Source: Bowdeniella nasicola
GTDB taxonomy: Bacteria > Actinomycetota > Actinomycetes > Actinomycetales > Actinomycetaceae
DNA: 64,000 bases
Assembly: GCA_030537895.1 (NCBI GenBank)
Contig: JAUNVA010000005.1
Location: 62,543 to 126,542 of the forward strand
Direction: 5' to 3'
Shown: piece after piece, positions 45,597 to 54,485 of the stretch
Numbering within the stretch: position 1 is the stretch's first letter
How the letters are laid out: the number at the start of each line of letters is the position of its first letter
The notes under the pieces: model-generated
What the model was told of the DNA's origin: nothing
The model's input: the letters and a program-made list of their open reading frames with translations, nothing else
Databases searched by the model: none
Position numbers and translations under genes: made by a program

Positions 45597-47252
45597 ATGT
45601 CCGGGAGTAATCGGCAGATATCCGACCCGGTGAGCGCCGAAGTGGAGCGCCATCTCATAAGCCGCGGGGAGCGCACCGACCGCGTGGGCCTTGGCCGGGA
45701 CTTTTCCGTGATGCCGGGGCCCGCCGAGGTGAGTGAGCGCCCGGGTCCGGACACCCTCTACGCGGGCGCCACTCCCGCAGACGACGCGCCCCGCCCCCTC
45801 TCGGTCACGGATCTGTTCTCCATCGGGGTGGGCCCCTCCTCCTCACACACAGTCGGTCCCATGAAGGCCGGTCGCGCCTTCGCCCGCACCTGCGTGGACT
45901 CCGGCCTTCTCCCTCGCGCCTCGGGTCTGCACGTCGACCTGTTCGGTTCCCTCGGCGCGACCGGACGCGGGCACGGCACCGACCGCGCCGTCGTGTGGGG
46001 CCTTGGGGGGTTCACTCCCGAGGACGTCCCCATGGATGTCGTCCGCCACCTCGTGGACCGGGTGCGCGAGGCCGGAACCCTGGCGCTCGGCGGTGAAGTA
46101 GAGGTGCCGTTTGATCCCGACACCGACGTGCGGCTGCGGCCCGACGTCGTGCGCGACTATCACGTGAATGCCGTGACGTTCACCCTGCTGGGCGCAGCCG
46201 ATACGGGGAGCGACGTCCTGGTGGAGCGCACCTACTACTCGGTGGGCGGAGGCTTCGTCGTCGAAGAGATCCCCACCGAGGAGCAGAGCGCTGACCAGCG
46301 GGCCGACCACCTCACACATGTGCGCTCACTGCCACCAGAAGGCGATCATGACGACGTCGCCACCACGCCCGCGCCCTACCCGTTCTCGAGTGCCGCCAGC
46401 CTGCTCGAGATCACGGAGCGCACCGGTCTGCGGATCTCTGAGGTGGTGCGCGCAAACGAGGAATCTGCTCGCCCGCGAGTCGAGGTCGACAAACACCTGG
46501 ACGCGATCTGGGACGCGATGAACGAGTGCATTCACGCCGGGTGCACGACCGACGGCGTCCTCCCCGGCGGGTTGGGCGTGCCGCGCCGGGCCGCCCCCCT
46601 CTACCGGGAGCTGCGCGCCGGCACGACTCCGGGGCCGTTCGCCTATCAGGGGGACCCGCTCGGCGCCGTCGACTGGGTGAACCTGTACGCGCTCGCCGTA
46701 AACGAGGAGAATGCGGCGGGGCACCGTGTGGTCACGGCCCCGACAAACGGGGCCGCAGGCATCGTGCCCGCCGTCATCAAGTATTACGTCACGTTCGTGC
46801 CGGAAGCCGACGAGGCGGGCGTCCGCCGCTTTCTGCTGGCCGCGACGGCGATCGGTTCGCTCATCAAGACGAACGCGTCGATTGCCGGCGCGGAGGTCGG
46901 TTGCCAGGGCGAGGTCGGCTCCGCGTCCGCCATGGCCGCTGGTGGGCTCGCTGAAGCGATGGGCGGAAGTGCCCTGCAGGTAGAAAACGCCGCCGAGATT
47001 GCGATGGAACATAACCTCGGGCTCACGTGCGACCCGGTTGGCGGCCTGGTGCAGATTCCGTGCATCGAACGCAACGCGATCGGCGCCATGAAGGCCATCA
47101 ATGCGGCGCGTATGGCGCTGTGGGGCGATGGGCGCCACACCGTCAGCCTCGATACGGTGATTCTCACGATGAAGCAGACCGGGGAGGACATGCTCAGCAA
47201 GTACAAGGAGACCTCCCGTGGCGGTCTCGCCGTGAACGTCGTCGAATGTTAG
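45597..47252 (+). CDS. sdaA: L-serine dehydratase, iron-sulfur type (single chain SdaA)
   Basis: A 551-residue single-chain enzyme. The N-terminal beta-domain starts at [16 protein letters not shown]. The alpha-domain carries [38 protein letters not shown] and [19 protein letters not shown], which include the [4Fe-4S] cysteines. It deaminates serine to pyruvate and ammonia. ATG 45597 follows AAGGGG. No serine transporter is adjacent. It is separated by 37 bp from the lipoprotein downstream. Confidence 0.93.
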   Translation: MSGSNRQISDPVSAEVERHLISRGERTDRVGLGRDFSVMPGPAEVSERPGPDTLYAGATPADDAPRPLSVTDLFSIGVGPSSSHTVGPMKAGRAFARTCVDSGLLPRASGLHVDLFGSLGATGRGHGTDRAVVWGLGGFTPEDVPMDVVRHLVDRVREAGTLALGGEVEVPFDPDTDVRLRPDVVRDYHVNAVTFTLLGAADTGSDVLVERTYYSVGGGFVVEEIPTEEQSADQRADHLTHVRSLPPEGDHDDVATTPAPYPFSSAASLLEITERTGLRISEVVRANEESARPRVEVDKHLDAIWDAMNECIHAGCTTDGVLPGGLGVPRRAAPLYRELRAGTTPGPFAYQGDPLGAVDWVNLYALAVNEENAAGHRVVTAPTNGAAGIVPAVIKYYVTFVPEADEAGVRRFLLAATAIGSLIKTNASIAGAEVGCQGEVGSASAMAAGGLAEAMGGSALQVENAAEIAMEHNLGLTCDPVGGLVQIPCIERNAIGAMKAINAARMALWGDGRHTVSLDTVILTMKQTGEDMLSKYKETSRGGLAVNVVEC

Positions 47253-47289
47253 CCGCGCGTGCCGGGGTGGCGTTTGGGAAGATCGGGCT

Positions 47290-48045
47290 ATGAAGACGAC
47301 CCGCCACCCGTGGAGCCCTCGCCGCTGGGCCGCCGCCCCCGCACTCGCCCTCAGCCTCATTCTGTCCAGCTGTACCGGGGGATCCACCCCGGAGCAGGCG
47401 CCGGAGCAGACGCCGACATCGAATGTCCCCGCGCCCGAGGGGAGCACGCCTGACGGCGATGGCGACGGTGAGCCCGCCCCGATCCAGACCGGCGGGGACG
47501 CACCACTCGATCACTACCTGGAGGGCCTCACCTTCCGCGGAGAGGAGCTCGTGATCTTGCCGGCAAGCGATATCGCGGCCAATGCGGAGCGTGGCCTCGC
47601 CGAACTGCGGGAGGCCTCCCGCATCGAGCCGGAGATCTGCCGCACGTTGCTCCTCGAGGGAATGGAGCGCCGGGACTACGCGACGGCCCAGGTCTCCACG
47701 GCTGGCGTTCCGACACAGGGAGTGTTCGTCACGCTCGCCGATGACGGGGTCAGCGCATGGGACCGCGACGCCTTCACCCAGATGCGCGAGCAGTGCGAAA
47801 CATTCACCATCACTGCCGATGGGGTGAGCGCGACGCGCACGGCCGAGGATCTTCAGGTGAGTCTCGATGCCGATGACGTGATCGCTCAGCGGATTGTCAC
47901 CGTGGTGGACGGCCAGGAGGTCGCCACGATCCAGGTCGAGGCGCTGCGGGGCGGCTTCGTCGTCTCCGCGATGCTGGCTGACGGCGCGGGCGAGGCGCAA
48001 GAGCTCGCCGATCTTCTCGCCGACCTCGTGGACCGGCTGCCCTAA
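47290..48045 (+). CDS. Secreted lipoprotein of unknown function
   Basis: A 251-residue protein with a basic N-terminus, a hydrophobic core and lipobox LSSCTG (Cys28). It is followed by a Pro/Glu/Gly-rich linker (about 30-75) and a globular C-terminal domain of mixed alpha/beta composition, including two internal Cys residues (EICRTLL and REQCETF) that might form a disulfide. I do not recognise the family. GAAGAT stands 6 nt before the ATG, the leaderless pattern. A multi-DnaA-box region follows the stop. Confidence 0.7.
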   Translation: MKTTRHPWSPRRWAAAPALALSLILSSCTGGSTPEQAPEQTPTSNVPAPEGSTPDGDGDGEPAPIQTGGDAPLDHYLEGLTFRGEELVILPASDIAANAERGLAELREASRIEPEICRTLLLEGMERRDYATAQVSTAGVPTQGVFVTLADDGVSAWDRDAFTQMREQCETFTITADGVSATRTAEDLQVSLDADDVIAQRIVTVVDGQEVATIQVEALRGGFVVSAMLADGAGEAQELADLLADLVDRLP

Positions 48046-48065
48046 GTCCGGTCGTCGCGCGGTCG

Positions 48066-48283
48066 TTATCCACAGTATCCACAGGTCCGGGTCGGGTCTT
48101 TCTCCACATGATCCACAGGGTGCCTCGGGCTCGCACCCAACCGGAACGTCGATACGGTGCGCGCCGGCAAAGAGCGCGATTGCGGGGTCTCCCACGTTCG
48201 TGTCGGGGGTAGGTGAGACATTGGCACCACGCCCGTTGAACGCGGGGGTGTGGGCGTCCACAGCAGGGGGCGTCTCATCCACA
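48066..48283. promoter_or_regulatory. Six DnaA-box-like 9-mers upstream of nrdHIE
   Basis: All six lie on the plus strand. Two abutting pairs are TTATCCACA (48066-48074) with GTATCCACA (48075-48083), and TTCTCCACA (48100-48108) with TGATCCACA (48109-48117). Two more are GCGTCCACA (48254-48262) and TCATCCACA (48275-48283). Only the first is a perfect consensus box; the others keep TCCACA with one or two changes. Pair-to-pair spacing is 34 bp. Confidence 0.6.
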
Positions 48284-48300
48284 GGAAGGAGTGCACAATT

Positions 48301-48316
48301 CTGAATAAATATTCAG
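48301..48316. promoter_or_regulatory. AT-rich 16-bp palindrome in the nrd control region
   Basis: CTGAATAAATATTCAG has 7-bp perfect arms around AA. It is the most AT-rich stretch in the area and lies 14 bp before the first NrdR box. It could be an operator or an easily melted site beside the DnaA-like boxes. Confidence 0.5.
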
Positions 48317-48330
48317 CGATGAATAGTGGG

Positions 48331-48379
48331 ACCACAAGATGTAGTGGTCGCGCGAAGAGACAAACGCAAGGTATAGTGG
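48331..48379 (+). promoter_or_regulatory. Paired NrdR boxes and promoter of nrdHIE
   Basis: Box 1 is ACCACAAGATGTAGTGGT (48331-48348). Box 2 is the related ACGCAAGGTATAGTGG (48364-48379). Their cores start 32 bp apart, three helical turns, the usual NrdR arrangement. A -10 TATAGT (48372-48377) lies inside box 2, so NrdR-ATP/dATP would block polymerase. The mRNA leader to nrdH would be about 100 nt. Confidence 0.8.
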
Positions 48380-48485
48380 CGCAGGTCAGCCACGGACCCC
48401 GGGGTGAATCGAATAACATCGGTGTGAACCCCGCCGCGATCCGGCGCCCGATACCACCTCATTCAGTATGAAGGAGCCCGCTCCC

Positions 48486-48734
48486 ATGAGCATCACCGTG
48501 TTTAGCAAGCCGAACTGCGTGCAGTGCAACGCCACGTACCGCGCGCTGCAGAAGAACGGCTTGGACTACACCGTTGTCGACATCACTGAGGATGCGGAGG
48601 CCCTGCAGAACGTGAAGGCGCTTGGCTACGTTCAGGCCCCGGTTGTCTTCGCCAACGGCGAGCATTGGTCGGGCTTCCGTCCGGATCGCATCAAGGCTCT
48701 GGCGGCCCAGGTCGCCGAGAGCGTCACGGCCTAG
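48486..48734 (+). CDS. nrdH: NrdH glutaredoxin-like redoxin
   Basis: An 82-residue redoxin with CVQC active site in [15 protein letters not shown] and the TVVDI and [10 protein letters not shown] elements of NrdH (Glx-like fold, Trx-like reduction). It supplies electrons to NrdE. ATG 48486 follows AAGGAG by 9 nt. First gene of the nrdHIE operon, behind the NrdR boxes. Confidence 0.94.
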   Translation: MSITVFSKPNCVQCNATYRALQKNGLDYTVVDITEDAEALQNVKALGYVQAPVVFANGEHWSGFRPDRIKALAAQVAESVTA

Positions 48735-48814
48735 GACCGTGCCGGTGTAGCCGGAGCTGGGGGCACGTTTCCCCCTCTCCGGTCACACCAGCGCGGCGAC
48801 GCCAAGGTGTCATC

Positions 48815-49231
48815 ATGAGTCGCATCGTTTATTTCTCCTCGGTCTCGGGCTATACGCATCGGTTCGTTGAACGCCTCGGGCTTCCCGCCTCACGCATCCC
48901 CCTGCGTGCGAAGGACCCGCACCTGCGCGTTGACGAAGAATACGTTCTGATTGTTCCCACCTACGGGGGCGGCAACCTCCGCGGCGCCGTCCCGAAGCAA
49001 GTCATCCGTTTCCTGAATGACGAGCACAACCGCTCCCTGATCCGCGGCGTGATCGCCTCGGGCAACACCAACTTCGGCTCCGCCTACGCCATCGCGGGAG
49101 ACATCATTGCCCGCAAGTGCAAGGTGCCGTTCATGTACAAGTACGAGCTCTTGGGCACCGCCGACGACGTCGAGCGGGTCCGCGAAGGATTGGAAGAGTT
49201 TTGGCAGAAACGCTCACTGACACCGGCGTAG
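48815..49231 (+). CDS. nrdI: NrdI flavodoxin-like RNR maturation protein
   Basis: A 138-residue flavodoxin-like protein. [18 protein letters not shown] binds the FMN phosphate, and [23 protein letters not shown] and [19 protein letters not shown] are NrdI-specific loops. It activates the Mn cofactor of NrdF. AAGGTG lies 5 nt before ATG 48815. Its 3' end overlaps the presumed nrdE start by 31 bp. Confidence 0.93.
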   Translation: MSRIVYFSSVSGYTHRFVERLGLPASRIPLRAKDPHLRVDEEYVLIVPTYGGGNLRGAVPKQVIRFLNDEHNRSLIRGVIASGNTNFGSAYAIAGDIIARKCKVPFMYKYELLGTADDVERVREGLEEFWQKRSLTPA

Positions 49232-51357
49232 AGTCCTACGCCAGCGAAGACCTCGACTATCACGCGTTGAATGCGAAGCTGAATCTCTACGACGAGAACG
49301 GAAAGATCCAGTTTGACGCAGACCGGCAGGCGGCCCGGCAGTACTTCTTGCAGCATGTCAACCAGAACACGGTCTTCTTTCACTCGCTAGATGAGAAGCT
49401 GGAATACCTCGTGGAGGAGGGCTACTACGAGGGGCACGTCCTCGAGCAGTACTCCCGTGAGTTCCTGCACCGCGCCTTCGACCACGCCTACGCAAAGAAG
49501 TTCCGCTTCCCTACTTTCCTCGGGGCGTTCAAGTACTACACTTCCTACACGCTGAAGACCTTCGACGGGAAGCGCTACCTGGAGCGTTTCGAGGACCGTG
49601 TCGTGATGGTCGCCCTCACCCTCGCAGCCGGCAATGAGGACTTCGCGATCGACATCATCGATGAGATCCTCGCCGGCCGCTTCCAGCCCGCAACACCGAC
49701 GTTCCTGAACTCCGGTAAGGCGCAGCGGGGGGAGGCCGTCTCCTGCTTCCTGTTGCGTATCGAAGACAACATGGAATCGATCGCCCGCGGCATTAACTCG
49801 GCACTGCAGCTGTCCAAGCGAGGCGGCGGCGTCGCTCTGCTCCTGTCGAATCTGCGTGAACACGGCGCCCCGATCAAGAAGATCGAGAACCAGTCCTCCG
49901 GTGTCATCCCCGTGATGAAGCTGCTGGAAGACTCCTTCTCCTATGCGAATCAGCTCGGTGCCAGGCAGGGAGCCGGTGCGGTCTACCTACACGCGCACCA
50001 CCCGGACATCATGTCCTTCCTGGACACCAAGCGGGAAAACGCGGATGAGAAGATTCGCATCAAGACGCTCTCCCTGGGCGTCGTGATCCCAGACGTCACC
50101 TTTGAGCTGGCTCGTAAGAACGAGGACATGTACCTGTTCTCTCCCTATGACGTCGAGCGGATCTACGGTAAGCCTTTCGCGGATATCAACGTCACCGACG
50201 AGTACTACGCGATGGTCGATAACAAGAACATCCGTAAGAAGAAGATCAACGCCCGTCGGTTCTTCCAAACGATTGCAGAAATCCAGTTTGAGTCCGGCTA
50301 TCCCTACATCCTCTTTGAGGACACGGTAAACCGATCCAACCCCATCAAGGGCAAGGTCGTCATGTCGAACCTGTGCTCGGAGATCCTCCAGGTCTCGGAA
50401 CCCTCGGAGTACAACGATGACCTCTCCTACTCCCACGTGGGCAAGGACATCTCCTGCAACCTGGGTTCCCTCAACATCGCGATGGCGATGGATTCGCCCG
50501 ACTTTGGCAAGACCGTCGGGACGGCGATTCGGGCGCTCACGGCGGTCTCTGATCAGACCTCGATCGACTCGGTGCCCTCGATCGTGCGCGGTAATGATGA
50601 ATCGCACGCGATCGGCCTCGGTCAGATGAACCTGCATGGCTACCTGGCTCGCGAGCAGATCCACTACGGATCTGAAGAGGGCCTCGACTTCACGAATATG
50701 TACTTCTACACGGTCGCCTACTACGCGATCCGTGAGTCGAACCGGATCGCGATCGAGCGCGGCCAGTCCTTCGCTGGCTTCAAGGATTCCACCTACGCGA
50801 GTGGCGAATTCTTCGATAAGTACACCGACCAGGTGTGGGAGCCGGCGACCGAGCGCGTGCGCGAGCTCTTCGACCAGGCCGACGTCAACCTGCCCACCCA
50901 GGAGGATTGGCGCGAGCTGAAGGCCTCCGTCATGGAGCACGGGCTGTACAACCAGAACCTGCAGGCCGTCCCGCCGACGGGCTCGATCTCCTACATCAAC
51001 AACTCGACATCCTCGATCCACCCGATCGTCTCGAAGATCGAAATCCGTAAGGAAGGCAAGATCGGTCGCGTCTACTATCCGGCGCCGTTCATGACGAACG
51101 ACAACCTCGAGTACTACGAGGATGCGTACGATATCGGCCCGGAAAAGATCATCGATACCTACGCGGCGGCCACGCAGCACGTCGACCAGGGGCTCAGCCT
51201 CACGCTGTTCTTCAAGGACACGGTCTCGACGCGTGACCTGAACCGTGCGCAGATTTACGCCTGGCGCAAGGGCATCAAGACCCTCTACTACATCCGGCTC
51301 CGCCAGCAGGCACTGCAGGGTACGGAGATTGAGGGCTGCGTCTCCTGCATGCTCTAG
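49201..51357 (+). CDS. nrdE: Class Ib ribonucleotide reductase large subunit NrdE
   Basis: A 718-residue catalytic subunit, a typical NrdE length. The body begins with [22 protein letters not shown]. Active-site motifs include [29 protein letters not shown], the [19 protein letters not shown] loop and the C-terminal CVSC pair that exchanges with NrdH. No ATG or GTG stands at the expected N-terminus, so I infer the TTG at 49201 inside nrdI (31-bp overlap). An ATG at 49117 would add 28 unlikely residues. It pairs with NrdF encoded about 24 kb away. Confidence 0.92.
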   Translation: MAETLTDTGVESYASEDLDYHALNAKLNLYDENGKIQFDADRQAARQYFLQHVNQNTVFFHSLDEKLEYLVEEGYYEGHVLEQYSREFLHRAFDHAYAKKFRFPTFLGAFKYYTSYTLKTFDGKRYLERFEDRVVMVALTLAAGNEDFAIDIIDEILAGRFQPATPTFLNSGKAQRGEAVSCFLLRIEDNMESIARGINSALQLSKRGGGVALLLSNLREHGAPIKKIENQSSGVIPVMKLLEDSFSYANQLGARQGAGAVYLHAHHPDIMSFLDTKRENADEKIRIKTLSLGVVIPDVTFELARKNEDMYLFSPYDVERIYGKPFADINVTDEYYAMVDNKNIRKKKINARRFFQTIAEIQFESGYPYILFEDTVNRSNPIKGKVVMSNLCSEILQVSEPSEYNDDLSYSHVGKDISCNLGSLNIAMAMDSPDFGKTVGTAIRALTAVSDQTSIDSVPSIVRGNDESHAIGLGQMNLHGYLAREQIHYGSEEGLDFTNMYFYTVAYYAIRESNRIAIERGQSFAGFKDSTYASGEFFDKYTDQVWEPATERVRELFDQADVNLPTQEDWRELKASVMEHGLYNQNLQAVPPTGSISYINNSTSSIHPIVSKIEIRKEGKIGRVYYPAPFMTNDNLEYYEDAYDIGPEKIIDTYAAATQHVDQGLSLTLFFKDTVSTRDLNRAQIYAWRKGIKTLYYIRLRQQALQGTEIEGCVSCML

Positions 51358-52262
51358 TGATGCGGATGCCCGTGCCGTGGGCTCGGCCCGTGAACCCGCT
51401 TCCACCCATCACGATGGAAGCTGTGCTCACGGGCCTTGCCACGCTTGCCATCCTCCTGCTGGTGTCGATTGCCGTGCGCTATCTTGTGCGCGTGTTCATG
51501 ACGTGGCGGGGGCGGTCGAAAAGCTCCGCGCGCGTTTTCGGCCGCCTCGCAGGGTGGCTCATGGTGGGGGTTGCGATCATCGCCAGTCTCACGGTGACGT
51601 TCCCCTCGATCCGACCCGTCGACGTCGTGGGTGGCGTGGGGGTCATCTCGATCGCCGCGGGTATCGCCTTCCAGACGGTGCTCGGCAACATGTTCGCCGG
51701 AATCGTGATCCTCGCGCGGGACCTCTTTCGGGTGGGCGACCAGATTCAGGTCAATGAGCATGCGGGCACGATCCGCAAGCTCGACCTCACCGCGTCGACG
51801 CTGCGCACTTTTGACGGGCGGCTGGTCGTGATTCCGAACGGGGTACTGCACTCAGCGATCGTTACGGTGCAGACGGGCTACGCCAATGTGCGTACCGCCG
51901 TCGAGATCGATCTCGACATGGCCGCAGACATCGATGAGGCCCGCGACGCCGCGCTCGACGTCATGCACCGCCTCGACTGTGTGCTCGATACCCCCGCCCC
52001 CGATGCCCTGGCGAAGTCGGTGGGGGACGAACGCGTCACCCTCGAGCTGCGGTTCTGGTCCGGGGCGCTGCAACTGGAGACGCGCGCCGCGCAGCACGAG
52101 GTCATCAAGGAGACCCTGCGCGAATTCACGAAGCGTTCAATCCCGCTGCCGTCGGCCGCCACCACACTTGACGCGACCGCCCGCCTGCGCGCTGCCCTCG
52201 CTTCGGTACCGGATTCCGCCGTGGATCCTCGCGGAGAGGACGACTCGGCGAGCGTACGCTAG
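51357..52262 (+). CDS. MscS-family mechanosensitive ion channel
   Basis: About 301 residues. Two or three N-terminal helices lead to GVGVISIAAGIAFQTVLGNMFAGIVILARDLFRVGDQIQV, the MscS pore helix and beta domain, then the SAIVTVQTGYANVRTAVEIDLD cytosolic domain. It releases solutes on osmotic downshift. The start GTG 51357 overlaps the nrdE stop by one base; ATG 51360, 51369 or 51414 are possible. It may be the last gene of the nrdHIE transcript. Confidence 0.85.
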   Translation: MMRMPVPWARPVNPLPPITMEAVLTGLATLAILLLVSIAVRYLVRVFMTWRGRSKSSARVFGRLAGWLMVGVAIIASLTVTFPSIRPVDVVGGVGVISIAAGIAFQTVLGNMFAGIVILARDLFRVGDQIQVNEHAGTIRKLDLTASTLRTFDGRLVVIPNGVLHSAIVTVQTGYANVRTAVEIDLDMAADIDEARDAALDVMHRLDCVLDTPAPDALAKSVGDERVTLELRFWSGALQLETRAAQHEVIKETLREFTKRSIPLPSAATTLDATARLRAALASVPDSAVDPRGEDDSASVR

Positions 52263-52334
52263 GCCGCGCAGGGGTCGCCGCCGCACCGATGTGGCGCCGC
52301 TGGTGCGTCGTTGGCAATCCCGGGGCCGCGGTCC

Positions 52335-53597
52335 CTAGGCGAGCCGGCGGGCGTTTCCCCCGGGGCGCGTGACAAGCGTGTGGGCGTGCGCACCCGGTTT
52401 CGGGTGGCGGGTGCGATAGTCGGCGAGCCAGCGCTCGGCGAACTCCTCGGCCTCTGTGCTGCGCACCATGGCCCACACGGACCCGCCGAAGCCGGCTCCG
52501 AACGCGGATGCGGCCGCCGCCCCCATTCTGCGGGCGCTACGCTGCAGGCTGACTGTCTCGGGCACCTGGTTGCCGAGGCCTTCCTCGCTCCACCGTTGCG
52601 ACGAGTCCACAATCCGGCCGAACTCGCCCAAGTCCCCTCGCTGCAGAGCCGTCGCGGCGCGCGGGACGAAGCGTTCCGATTCGGCGATGAACTGCTCGAG
52701 GCGCCCGCGCAGGTAGGAATCCTCCGAGGCGATGCCACGCAGCGTCGTGGTGGCGCCCTGCCCGGAGCGCACGGCGTCGCGCAGCCACACATCGCGGCGT
52801 CCCGTGAGTCGGTTCCATCGCGTCACGAGGTCGGCGGTAGCGAGCGCCGCCCGGTTGTAGAGCTCCTTGGCTGCACCGGTTTTCTCCGCGAGCACGCCGG
52901 AGACGGCGACGACGAAGGAGTAGTCCTCAGGGAAGGGTATGACCGCTTCGCGGATGGTCGGACAGAACCCGTATTGCACGAGCGAATCCGGCTCGGCGCA
53001 CAGCATCGATGTGTGGTCCTCACTCCCGCCAAAGGTCCCGACGCCGCGGTGCCCCGCGAGGTCTTTAAAGCTCATGCCGTTCTCCACGCAGGCGAGGTAC
53101 ATGGCAAGTTCCTCGGGGCTCGTGATCGCAGCGCGGTAGCGCGGGTCGTCGGCAAGGCCGCCAAGGTCAATCAGGACGCGGGCGACCCCGACGATTAGGG
53201 CGGAGGAGGACGACATGCCGGAGGCGAGCGGCAGGGTGGAGTCCAGCGAGATGTGGGCGCCGGGGACGGCAGTGCCGAAGTTGGTGACGAGGCGGGAGAC
53301 GACGGCGGCCGGGTAGCCGGCCCAGTGCCCGTCAGGAACCTGCTGATCGATCGCGAGCGGCAGGGTGACCGTGTCCGCGACGGGCCGCGAGGTGATGCGC
53401 ACGATCGGGTCCGACAGGCGCCGGGCGTGCAGGGTTATGCCGGCGTCGGCGGCGGCCAGAAGGGAACGGCCTCCGGCGTAGTCGGTGTGCTTTCCAAGGA
53501 CCTCGATGCGGCCCGGAATGAACCAGCTGGTGGTTTCTCGGGCCGAGTCTGGCCAGGGCGCGAAGCGCCCACCATCGAGCGGGATGCCGGAGGTCAC
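52335..53597 (-). CDS. GHMP kinase, galactokinase-like
   Basis: A 420-residue sugar-1-kinase. The signature GRIEVLGKHTDYAGGRSLL matches galactokinase GR-x-x-x-x-G-[DE]-H-x-D-Y, but the position before His is Lys rather than Glu/Asp. The phosphate loop LPLASGMSSSSALIVGVA is intact, and GFGGSVWAMV sits at motif 3. The altered signature suggests a sugar other than galactose. It starts at GTG 53597, overlapping the stop of the nucleotidyltransferase (GTGA), so the two should act in one pathway. Confidence 0.8.
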   Translation of the reverse strand: MTSGIPLDGGRFAPWPDSARETTSWFIPGRIEVLGKHTDYAGGRSLLAAADAGITLHARRLSDPIVRITSRPVADTVTLPLAIDQQVPDGHWAGYPAAVVSRLVTNFGTAVPGAHISLDSTLPLASGMSSSSALIVGVARVLIDLGGLADDPRYRAAITSPEELAMYLACVENGMSFKDLAGHRGVGTFGGSEDHTSMLCAEPDSLVQYGFCPTIREAVIPFPEDYSFVVAVSGVLAEKTGAAKELYNRAALATADLVTRWNRLTGRRDVWLRDAVRSGQGATTTLRGIASEDSYLRGRLEQFIAESERFVPRAATALQRGDLGEFGRIVDSSQRWSEEGLGNQVPETVSLQRSARRMGAAAASAFGAGFGGSVWAMVRSTEAEEFAERWLADYRTRHPKPGAHAHTLVTRPGGNARRLA

Positions 53598-54421
53598 AGG
53601 ACGACGTCCACGTGGGAGAGGTGCTCGCGCACCGCGGCGATATCGTCGCGACGTGACATGTCGAGACACCCGGCCGCGACCGGCACGACCGTGAAGGTTT
53701 CGCCACTGTCAATCGCGTGCGCGACGGCGGAGGCGAGTTCGTATTCGCCGCGAATCGAGGGAGAAATGGCGTCGCAGGCGTCGAAGATCGCGGGCGTGAA
53801 GAGCCAGGCATTCATGGAGATGGGGGCCGACTCGCCGAATTGGGCAAGGGTGGCGTGATCGGGCTTCTCGATGATCCGCGCGAGATGGGAGTCCTCGTCC
53901 ACGTCGAGGATCGCGAAGGCTTGGATGCGTTCCTCAGGGATGTTCGATTCGGCGAGCAGTGCGGTGCGCTCAAACCCAAGGAGTGCCGAGCCGGGCGCCT
54001 CGAGCAACGCTGAGAGTGCCTCAACGGGGTAGTAGTTGTCCGAGTTCAGCACGAGGAAGCGGCGCTCGCCTACCGCGTCGCGGGCCGCGGCGACGGCGTC
54101 GGCCGTTCCGAGGGGCTTTTCCTGCACAGCGAACCGCACGCGCACGCGGGTGAGGTCGAGGGAGGCGAAGTGTTCGCGGATCATGTCGTGCTCGGGTCCG
54201 ATGACCAGGCAGACCTCGGTGATGCCCGCGTCGGCGAGGGCGGAAACGAGATAGTCCAGGAAGGGCCGCCCGACATCGATCATGCCTTTCACGCCGGCGT
54301 CGGCAGCGGCGGCAGCCTGCCCCTCAAGCTGCGTGGTGTCACTCGCAGCGCGCATGCGGGTGCCCAGGCCGCGGGCAAGAATGACGGCCGTTGTGGGACG
54401 GGTATCGAAGTCTTTGGCCAT
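53594..54421 (-). CDS. Sugar nucleotidyltransferase (NTP transferase family)
   Basis: A 275-residue enzyme with TTAVILARGLGTRMRAASD at the N-terminus (normally LAAG-x-GTRM; here Arg replaces the second residue of the pair), GMIDVGRPFLDYLVSALADAGI, VLNSDNYYPVEAL and IIEKPDHATLAQF. It activates a sugar-1-phosphate with UTP or another NTP. Coupled with the downstream GHMP kinase it makes a sugar to NDP-sugar module. TACGAT stands 6 nt before ATG 54421 (54428-54433), so it is leaderless; the in-frame extension to 54703 lies across a divergent promoter. Confidence 0.85.
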   Translation of the reverse strand: MAKDFDTRPTTAVILARGLGTRMRAASDTTQLEGQAAAAADAGVKGMIDVGRPFLDYLVSALADAGITEVCLVIGPEHDMIREHFASLDLTRVRVRFAVQEKPLGTADAVAAARDAVGERRFLVLNSDNYYPVEALSALLEAPGSALLGFERTALLAESNIPEERIQAFAILDVDEDSHLARIIEKPDHATLAQFGESAPISMNAWLFTPAIFDACDAISPSIRGEYELASAVAHAIDSGETFTVVPVAAGCLDMSRRDDIAAVREHLSHVDVVL

Positions 54422-54485
54422 GAAATGATCGTAACCCGTCACGTGACGGGCCGGTGCGGATGCGGCGCGCCGGTAATGTGGCGGC
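54422..54485. promoter_or_regulatory. 64-bp divergent promoter region with two leaderless starts
   Basis: The minus-strand -10 is TACGAT (54428-54433), 6 nt before ATG 54421. The plus-strand -10 is TAATGT (54474-54479), 6 nt before ATG 54486. The spacer is exactly as long as that at 30863-30926, with the same facing-away layout. Confidence 0.6.

Noticed and set aside
48046..48485. Chromosomal or plasmid replication origin at the nrdHIE DnaA-like boxes
   Set aside because: No dnaA, dnaN, parAB or repA is near, several boxes depart from consensus and the NrdR pair gives a gene-regulatory explanation; an origin role cannot be excluded but is not supported.
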